A DNA stretch of 64,000 nt from Pontibacillus salicampi (lineage in GTDB: Bacteria > Bacillota > Bacilli > Bacillales > BH030062). The DNA is taken from positions 62,001 through 126,000 of the forward strand of contig NZ_JBHLTP010000001.1 of the NCBI RefSeq assembly GCF_042434395.1, written 5' to 3'. Below are positions 58,860 through 64,000 of this stretch, piece by piece. The position numbers and the translations under genes were made by a program. Numbering within the stretch: the stretch's first letter is position 1; every line of letters starts with the position of its first letter. The notes under the pieces were generated by a model. That model was given only the letters and a program-made list of their open reading frames with translations. It made no database searches and was not told the origin of the DNA.

Positions 58860-58885
58860 CCTGCTTTATACAGAGCAGGTTTTTT
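58860..58885 (+). terminator. Terminator of the rsbR-like gene
   Basis: CCTGCT, loop of 8, AGCAGG then TTTTTTG, 33 nt after the stop. The 288-bp gap to the next gene shows nothing else clear. Confidence 0.85.
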
Positions 58886-59114
58886 GTTTTGATCCAGATT
58901 ATAGTTATTTGTTCCGAACAACCCCTTTGGCATGCTTTCGACATCGTTTTCACCTTTCATTAGGGGTGGAGCGTAAGGTAATTAGCTCAACATAGACCCT
59001 CTCCTTCTATAAATGAACCACCCTCCATATTAGTAGTAAATATTACCACTTCCTGTTTAAATTTCCACGGAGGGGGAATGAACTCAAATATCCATATAGA
59101 AGGAGGATGGTATA

Positions 59115-59615
59115 GTGGAAAATACAAATATGTGCACCTATTATTTTCAAGATGATGGTGTTATTCCGAATAATCACCAACTACCTCTGGTCCTCTACCC
59201 AGGTGTTCTCCATAATGATAAAGATGACATGAATGAAGTGTTTCTGAAGAAGGATTGGCATGATACCTGGATAGGAGGTGTGTTCGATTATCATCATTTT
59301 CACAGTACGGCCCATGAGGTATTAGGCGTGTTGAGTGGGGAAGCTACTGTTCAATTTGGCGGAGAGCATGGCAAAGCCGTTGATATCCAGGCTGGTGATG
59401 TCGTCATCATTCCAGCAGGTGTTGGCCACAAACGACTCCATGCCACGTCTGAATTCAGAGTGGTAGGAGCTTATCCAGAAGGGCAGTGGAAAGATATTCG
59501 AACAGGCGAACACTCTGAAAGACCTATTGTTCTGGATAACATTAAAAGAGTCTCCCTCCCTAAAACGGATCCTGTTTATGGAGAAGAGGGCCGACTATTA
59601 GACGTTTGGTCTTAA
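59115..59615 (+). CDS. Cupin-domain protein, YjlB-like
   Basis: The 166-residue protein starts at GTG behind AGAAGGAGG. The cupin motifs are clear: FDYHHFHSTAHEVLGVLSG (metal His set and Glu, about 54-72) and GDVVIIPAGVGHKRL with the final His. The length and the opening YFQDDGVIPNNHQLPLVLY match the YjlB group. It probably binds a divalent metal and may act as an isomerase or oxygenase on a small molecule; the function is not known. Confidence 0.85.
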   Translation: MENTNMCTYYFQDDGVIPNNHQLPLVLYPGVLHNDKDDMNEVFLKKDWHDTWIGGVFDYHHFHSTAHEVLGVLSGEATVQFGGEHGKAVDIQAGDVVIIPAGVGHKRLHATSEFRVVGAYPEGQWKDIRTGEHSERPIVLDNIKRVSLPKTDPVYGEEGRLLDVWS

Positions 59616-59642
59616 GCGCTACTGATTATTATGCCGCAGGAT

Positions 59643-59683
59643 GAGGGGGAGATGGCCTCTGTAGAGAGCACCATCCCCTCTTT
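59643..59683 (+). terminator. Probable terminator between the cupin and hydrolase genes
   Basis: GAGGG and GATGG (with a GGA bulge between) pair with CCATC and CCCTC, then TTT. It lies between convergent genes. Confidence 0.5.
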
Positions 59684-59687
59684 ATCC

Positions 59688-60347
59688 TTAAGATTTTAGA
59701 AACTGCTTTGTTTGGTCGATGATACGATGAAGGTATTGGATACTAAGCATTGAATTAGATGGAACCTCACACGCATGATTTGCACCCTCCAGCTTCACAC
59801 ATGCGACATTCTCCTTCTTATAAAGCTCCTCCAAGGCATTATCTGAGTAATGGGAATCTCTGCTTCCAATAATAAGAAGAGATGGCTGTTGTAGTTGACG
59901 TAATGTTTCTCTTACATCACTATCATCAAGCAAGGGGGTCAGCCAAATCGTCTTGGCTTTTTGAAAGGCTTTTCTATCCGTCATTTCAGATACCATTGCT
60001 CTTGTCCCTAATGATTTGCCAACGAGACAGAAATGCTTATACCTTCCGTCCTCTAGTGCATGGTGAATACTTCTCTCAACATCAGTTTGAACCCACTCTT
60101 CCCGCTCTTCTTGATTCAGGTCATGGAAGGAATCCTTATCATCGTATTTATAATTTACTTGGAAGACATCATATCCTTCCTCTAATAATGCCGATGTCAT
60201 ATAATATAGCACTGGTTTATCCACCGTGTATCCAAGCCCAGGCAGCACAATAGCTAAATGGTCGCTTTTTGCTTCGTGTTTAATATGGCGAAAGGCAACA
60301 GGCTGCTCCAAGTATCCTCCAATTACACCTTCTTCAATAACGTACAT
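59688..60347 (-). CDS. Alpha/beta hydrolase
   Basis: ATG 60347 follows GAGAGGTGGG, giving 219 residues. The hydrolase fold is shown by VLPGLGYTVDKP (oxyanion HG-like loop), the nucleophile elbow GKSLG (Ser about residue 117), Asp in IGSRDSHY and the His in GANHACEV. It is related to small KANL3/TEX30-type dienelactone-hydrolase-like proteins. The substrate is unknown. Confidence 0.85.
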   Translation of the reverse strand: MYVIEEGVIGGYLEQPVAFRHIKHEAKSDHLAIVLPGLGYTVDKPVLYYMTSALLEEGYDVFQVNYKYDDKDSFHDLNQEEREEWVQTDVERSIHHALEDGRYKHFCLVGKSLGTRAMVSEMTDRKAFQKAKTIWLTPLLDDSDVRETLRQLQQPSLLIIGSRDSHYSDNALEELYKKENVACVKLEGANHACEVPSNSMLSIQYLHRIIDQTKQFLKS

Positions 60348-60422
60348 AAAACCCACCTCTCCATTGGTGTTTTTTCCCATCATAACATCTCTTACTCTCC
60401 CTATCTAGCTGGAGTACACGTA

Positions 60423-60521
60423 ATGAAATTCACACCTTACAACCCGCTCTCGAAACCAAGTCTTCCACGATTTATCTATCACGTTAATCCACCAAACATC
60501 ACTTTAGAGCATTATGAATAA
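60423..60521 (+). CDS. Possible 32-residue peptide
   Basis: The ATG has GGAG 9-12 nt upstream and the frame reads MKFTPYNPLSKPSLPRFIYH then VNPPNITLEHYE and stops. It is proline-rich with no membrane segment. No terminator or promoter ties it down, so it could be a gene fragment or chance. The remainder of the 60348-60872 gap has only the hairpin below. Confidence 0.25.
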   Translation: MKFTPYNPLSKPSLPRFIYHVNPPNITLEHYE

Positions 60522-60624
60522 ATATCCGCTTCTAAAGTGAATACACCGTTTATACATGCTTAGATGGGCCACGTATTACCCACCCCGTTCACAAGGTTAA
60601 GGGTGATTTAGCAGCAATAGTCCG

Positions 60625-60665
60625 AAACAAAACAACATGCAGAGAAACAAAAGCTTCTCTGCATG
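60625..60665 (-). terminator. Terminator downstream of the methyltransferase gene
   Basis: On the minus strand CATGCAGAGAA, loop of 8, TTCTCTGCATG is a perfect 11-bp stem followed by TTGTTTTGTTT. It lies about 210 nt after the methyltransferase stop. Confidence 0.75.
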
Positions 60666-60872
60666 CTGAAGAATTTATAACGATGGATAAGCTAAGCGAC
60701 ATAATATTCCATAATCTGTTAACAATAGATGCCGGGGCTTTGGTTGTCATATAAAGTTGACATGTAAAGGAGTTAGTATAGTTTTAGACCCTATAGTAGT
60801 AATTATCTCTATTCTATGAGTTACTACTTAGGATGATTAGACTCTATTACTAGAGATACAGAAACTCCATCT

Positions 60873-61880
60873 TTATCCTATACGGCGTCCTTCATTTGGA
60901 GTAAGCCATAAGGAATACCAGCCCCCTTCTTTCACAATTGGGTTTAAGTCACTGATCGTTAAATCGGCTGCATTCGCGATGGAGGTAATGTCAGGCTGGT
61001 TTGGCAGTGCATATAAATTAGAATGAGCTGTAAAGAAGCTGTTAAATACAGAGGAAAATGCCTGCCCCTGCTCTAATCCATGAAGTGGAGTAATGACGGA
61101 GATGAGACCTTCTTCTTCCAGCCAATTTGAGATATTACCTAACAAAGCTCCTCGAGTGGACGGTTCGACATAGTGGAAAATGTTGTGTAATAGAATCAAG
61201 TCTGCTTTTTGCTCGTTAGGATGCCAATTTGTAGCATTTCCAACCACAAATGTAATGTTGTCATAGCCGATGGAGGCTTTTTGGGCATATTCTATCACTT
61301 TTTCGTTCATATCCACTCCCACCATTTCAATGTCAGGGAATGTTTCAGCCAGCTTTCGCAGGTAGCCTCCATAGCCACAGCCAATGTCGATAATTCTATT
61401 AATCTCCCGCTCGCGAATTAGCTTTCGGATTCTGCGGATAGCAAAGTGCTCTAGTAAGCTGGATGTCTCTGCAACCACACTTCCAAATTTCTCATGATTA
61501 AAAAAGGCTCGCTCGCCTGTTTGCATAAATTTTGGATACGCTAGTAGTGTTGGAATATGTAATTCCATCATTTCCTTCAATACTGCTGCTACTTGCTGTC
61601 CATCCTCCGTTAGGAATTCGCCGCAATGCTTCTTAGAGGTTCTATAACGTCCGCCTGTCCTCTTCCTCAGGTGCTTAATAGAAACGCCTACTTCTACCCA
61701 GCATTGCAACAGGTCTTCTCCAATTTGGTTTGCTTCTGCTACCTCCTGAACCGTCACTGGTGATTGAAATTTCTTAAATAAGTTCAATTCATTTCCCACA
61801 TAAGCGTGCCATGTATATAGAAACGACTCATTGCGCTTCATCCAATTTCTCGCTCGTAATGCCTTTTGCCAGTCCTTCAT
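60873..61880 (-). CDS. Class I SAM-dependent methyltransferase
   Basis: The 335-residue protein has an N-terminal helical/winged-helix dimerisation region (about 1-140) as in small-molecule O-methyltransferases, then the SAM fold with motif I IDIGCGYGGYLRKLAE (about 164-179), acidic VGVDMNE, and LLHNIFHYVEPSTRG (motif IV region). It begins 6 nt after the stop of the FAD monooxygenase gene, so the two act together, probably hydroxylation then methylation of a ring compound (inference). The product is unknown. Confidence 0.88.
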   Translation of the reverse strand: MKDWQKALRARNWMKRNESFLYTWHAYVGNELNLFKKFQSPVTVQEVAEANQIGEDLLQCWVEVGVSIKHLRKRTGGRYRTSKKHCGEFLTEDGQQVAAVLKEMMELHIPTLLAYPKFMQTGERAFFNHEKFGSVVAETSSLLEHFAIRRIRKLIREREINRIIDIGCGYGGYLRKLAETFPDIEMVGVDMNEKVIEYAQKASIGYDNITFVVGNATNWHPNEQKADLILLHNIFHYVEPSTRGALLGNISNWLEEEGLISVITPLHGLEQGQAFSSVFNSFFTAHSNLYALPNQPDITSIANAADLTISDLNPIVKEGGWYSLWLTPNEGRRIG

Positions 61881-61886
61881 GTTAGG

Positions 61887-63215
61887 TCACCAATCCTTTC
61901 TCTCCCATGGATAATCCTCTGTTCTTTCAAAAAAATATTCTAACTGCTCTTCTTCTAATACGGTGCGTTTTCTTTTTGGAAGGGCGCCTATTTGAATGAA
62001 TCGGTCCAGAATCGTGTTGTCCCAACGTCCTAATCCAGAGATGTTGAGCATTTGCTTCATATGCAAGGTTGGATCTCTTTCCATTTGTTCAATACTCTTT
62101 ATTCGTATTCTCCTCCACCATTTGTATGGGAAAGAGTATGCCATCGCAGATAAGTGACTTAAATCAAGCAGAAATTGCGCTCTCGGTCGTCTTACTTTTT
62201 CATACCATGTCAGCATTTCATGACCCCATTGATTGGTTTCTTTCATATGGGCAATTAACTGTCCTAACACATCCGCATCCTGGATGGCCAGATTCATTCC
62301 TTCCCCTGCCATCGGATGCACTGCATGAGCAGCATCTCCTATTAAAGCTACATTTTGGGATACATATTGATCTACATGGTACATTGTTGGAATCATTAAT
62401 TGGATTCTCTTCCAGGATTGGAGCTCTTTCACATGCTCTCCTAGTGAAGGGCATAACTCCTCATATGCTTTATGGAAATATTCAATTCCTTCCTTTTTCA
62501 GTGTTTTATAGGCACCGGCTTTAATTAAGAAAACCGTCCTGATTTGGTTGTCAGGCAAGGGGAACAAGCCTAGGAAACGATGGTTGGTTGTAACAATTTT
62601 CCCATTTGTAAAATCCTCCGGTCTCGAGAAGGTGACGGTAAGAAAATGATGGTTATACGTCTTATTTTTTATAGATAAGCCCATTTCATTTCTTGTAGGT
62701 GAATTTCTCCCCTCTGCTCCAACATAAATGTGAGCAGACACCCCTTCTATCGACTTATCATCGGTATGCTTGATTTGTGCGACGCCCTGGTCAAATCCGA
62801 TAAATCTAGCAGGTTGAATGTACCGAAAGTAATTCTTATATTGCTTAGCCTTTTCCAGCATAATCCGTTTTAGCTCCTCATGGGGGATCATTAACGCATA
62901 ATCGTAGGAGGAGGCAAGTAATCCGTAGTCCATTTTTGTATTACCAACATGCATAGGTGGACTTTCCTGCCTTCTTTGTAATTCAACAAATTCAATTTCC
63001 TGGAACGAATGACCAAACGCAAGCACTTCATCTAGCATACCTAACTCATCAAGAATACTTAACGTTTTCGGTTGAAGCAGTTCTCCTTTGTACGAGGGAG
63101 AGGCCGCTTTTAATTGTTCAACTACTGCAACATGTACTTGTTGACTGGCGAGTTTGACTGCAAGTGCTAATCCACCGACCCCACCACCGTGAATAAGAAC
63201 TTCTGTGTCTGACAT
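61887..63215 (-). CDS. FAD-dependent monooxygenase (UbiH/PHBH-like)
   Basis: The 442-residue group A flavoprotein monooxygenase has VLIHGGGVGGLALAVKLASQ for FAD ADP binding, the central YVGAEGRNS (DG-like motif), and LIGDAAHAVHPMAGEGMNLA for the flavin ribityl contact. It uses NAD(P)H and O2 to hydroxylate an aromatic or quinone-like substrate. It heads a two-gene operon with a methyltransferase. The intergenic space to the divergent GNAT gene has two palindromes. Confidence 0.9.
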   Translation of the reverse strand: MSDTEVLIHGGGVGGLALAVKLASQQVHVAVVEQLKAASPSYKGELLQPKTLSILDELGMLDEVLAFGHSFQEIEFVELQRRQESPPMHVGNTKMDYGLLASSYDYALMIPHEELKRIMLEKAKQYKNYFRYIQPARFIGFDQGVAQIKHTDDKSIEGVSAHIYVGAEGRNSPTRNEMGLSIKNKTYNHHFLTVTFSRPEDFTNGKIVTTNHRFLGLFPLPDNQIRTVFLIKAGAYKTLKKEGIEYFHKAYEELCPSLGEHVKELQSWKRIQLMIPTMYHVDQYVSQNVALIGDAAHAVHPMAGEGMNLAIQDADVLGQLIAHMKETNQWGHEMLTWYEKVRRPRAQFLLDLSHLSAMAYSFPYKWWRRIRIKSIEQMERDPTLHMKQMLNISGLGRWDNTILDRFIQIGALPKRKRTVLEEEQLEYFFERTEDYPWERKDW

Positions 63216-63267
63216 CCTCTCCCCCCTTCCATATGTATAATTCTTCTATTCCTCTCCCTTGCTTCTA

Positions 63268-63279
63268 TGAAACGTTTCA
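63268..63279. promoter_or_regulatory. 12-bp perfect palindrome in a divergent intergenic region
   Basis: TGAAACGTTTCA has the CG-centred half-sites typical of LacI/GalR-family operators. It is too short by two bases for a standard cre. It lies 53 nt upstream of the monooxygenase start. Confidence 0.45.
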
Positions 63280-63336
63280 AGGTGTTCTATATTTCAGAAT
63301 ATTCATATTCCTATCTCAAGAAAGCTCTGTTACAAT

Positions 63337-63351
63337 GTTCTATTATAGAAC
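63337..63351. promoter_or_regulatory. Palindrome over the GNAT promoter region
   Basis: GTTCTAT, T, ATAGAAC is a perfect 7-bp inverted repeat with single-base centre. It covers a TATTAT -10-like hexamer about 55 nt before the GNAT start. Confidence 0.45.
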
Positions 63352-63403
63352 CGTCATATGCTATAGGTGCCCTACATCTATACAAATAAGGAGGAAGCGT
63401 ACT

Positions 63404-63946
63404 ATGTTCACTTACACTATTGATAGTAAAACTCATTTAAAATTATTAGAAAGGAAAGATGCAAAGGAATTATTCGAGCTTATACATAACAACCGGCCAC
63501 ATTTACGTGAATGGATGCCTTGGGTAGCTGGTACAACTGAATTAGAGCATACAGAGTCCTTTATTCAAAGTACTCTAGATAAGTTTGCTAAGAGTAACGG
63601 ATTTGATGCGGGAATTTGGCATAACGGTACACTAGCAGGGACGGTCGGGTTTCATGAGATTAATACCCTGCACGGATTTACCTCCATCGGCTATTGGCTT
63701 GGAAAAGAATTTGAGGGAAGAGGATTAATGACACAAGCTGTTGAGGCTCTTGTAGAGTATGCCTTTCATACTCTCGGGTTACACCGGGTAGAGATCCGCT
63801 GTGCTTCTCTTAATTTAAAAAGCCAGGCCATCCCGAAAAGGCTAGGGTTTACTGAGGAAGGACAAGTTCGGGAAGCAGAATGGCTTTATGACCATCATGT
63901 TGATCACATCATTTATGGGATGCTACAGAGGGAATGGAAGAAATAA
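63404..63946 (+). CDS. GNAT acetyltransferase, RimJ/RimL/YdaF-like
   Basis: ATG 63404 follows AAGGAGG and gives 180 residues. The fold is shown by RPHLREWMPWV near residue 35, FTSIGYWLGKEFEGRGLMTQ with the acetyl-CoA pyrophosphate loop (about 103-122) and HRVEIRCASLNLKSQAIPKR, LGFTEEGQVREAEWLYDHHV. Size and motifs match B. subtilis YdaF and ribosomal-protein serine/alanine N-acetyltransferases. The acceptor is not known. Confidence 0.92.
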   Translation: MFTYTIDSKTHLKLLERKDAKELFELIHNNRPHLREWMPWVAGTTELEHTESFIQSTLDKFAKSNGFDAGIWHNGTLAGTVGFHEINTLHGFTSIGYWLGKEFEGRGLMTQAVEALVEYAFHTLGLHRVEIRCASLNLKSQAIPKRLGFTEEGQVREAEWLYDHHVDHIIYGMLQREWKK

Positions 63947-64000
63947 CATTTTTTTAAAGACATTATGATAGAAAAGGAGAGGGAGTCCTTATCCAGACAC

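Noticed and set aside
63268..63279. CcpA cre site TGAAACGTTTCA
   Set aside because: The spacing is 12 bp rather than 14 between the outer bases, so it fits a LacI/GalR-type operator better than cre.

Overview
The window reads as chromosomal DNA of a low-to-moderate GC, endospore-forming Bacillaceae, most likely a halotolerant or marine genus near Pontibacillus, Halobacillus or Virgibacillus (inference). Pointers are strong AGGAGG ribosome sites, frequent TTG and GTG starts, a TRAP-type trp leader, a perfect CcpA cre box, a manR-manP pair, yxlEFG-like and ArsR genes, a CotF-like coat protein, spore-appendage-like proteins, a BCCT osmolyte carrier and a K+/H+ antiporter.

Layout. 1-3.2 kb: a minus-strand operon of polysaccharide deacetylase, lipoprotein, OmpR-type response regulator and a histidine kinase cut by the window edge. 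3.2-8.8 kb: a dicarboxylate/amino acid symporter, then ManR activator and ManP mannose/fructose-type PTS permease with a cre box between them. 8.8-13.4 kb is the accessory part: a decayed membrane-protein gene, an odd alternating purine-pyrimidine block, an abrB-like gene with an internal deletion, an XRE regulator, and a minus-strand cluster of cysteine-rich proteins. Two of these look like S-Ena (DUF3992) endospore-appendage subunits and two genes in the cluster have sigma-K-like promoters. The cluster lies between two copies of the 3' end of the XRE gene. A tRNA-Ala follows.

13.5-21.3 kb: RNA helicase DbpA, a divergent Nramp-like carrier, yxlEFG-like ABC genes, an ArsR repressor with two identical operators controlling a flavoprotein that ends in Cys-Cys, and an SDR. 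21.3-28.8 kb: a six-unit 20-bp tandem repeat, a holin-like protein, a complete peptide/nickel-type ABC importer and a block of five long interspersed repeats. 28.8-34.3 kb: a small membrane-protein cluster around a 1422-residue P-type ATPase in which a degenerate P1B-like half precedes an intact P2-like half. 34.4-36.2 kb: psuG and small genes.

36.4-43.2 kb: a seven-gene trp operon (trpEDCFBA plus trpG in last position). Its leader contains a run of (G/U)AG triplets that can pair either with TRAP or with the sequence that otherwise hides the trpE ribosome site. 43.4-64 kb: K+/H+ antiporter, EamA exporter, AraC regulator, CotF-like coat protein, a guanine-riboswitch-controlled purine permease, a UvrD-type helicase, a deacetylase-fold protein that has lost its catalytic residues, aminopeptidase AmpS, BCCT transporter, two paralogous lipoproteins, an RsbR paralogue, a cupin, a hydrolase, a methyltransferase/FAD-monooxygenase pair and a GNAT acetyltransferase.

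The most promising candidate for an undescribed system is the 10.7-12.8 kb spore-appendage-like cluster with its flanking regulator duplication. The double P-type ATPase and its small partners come second. All assignments are from reading the sequence; no database search was possible.
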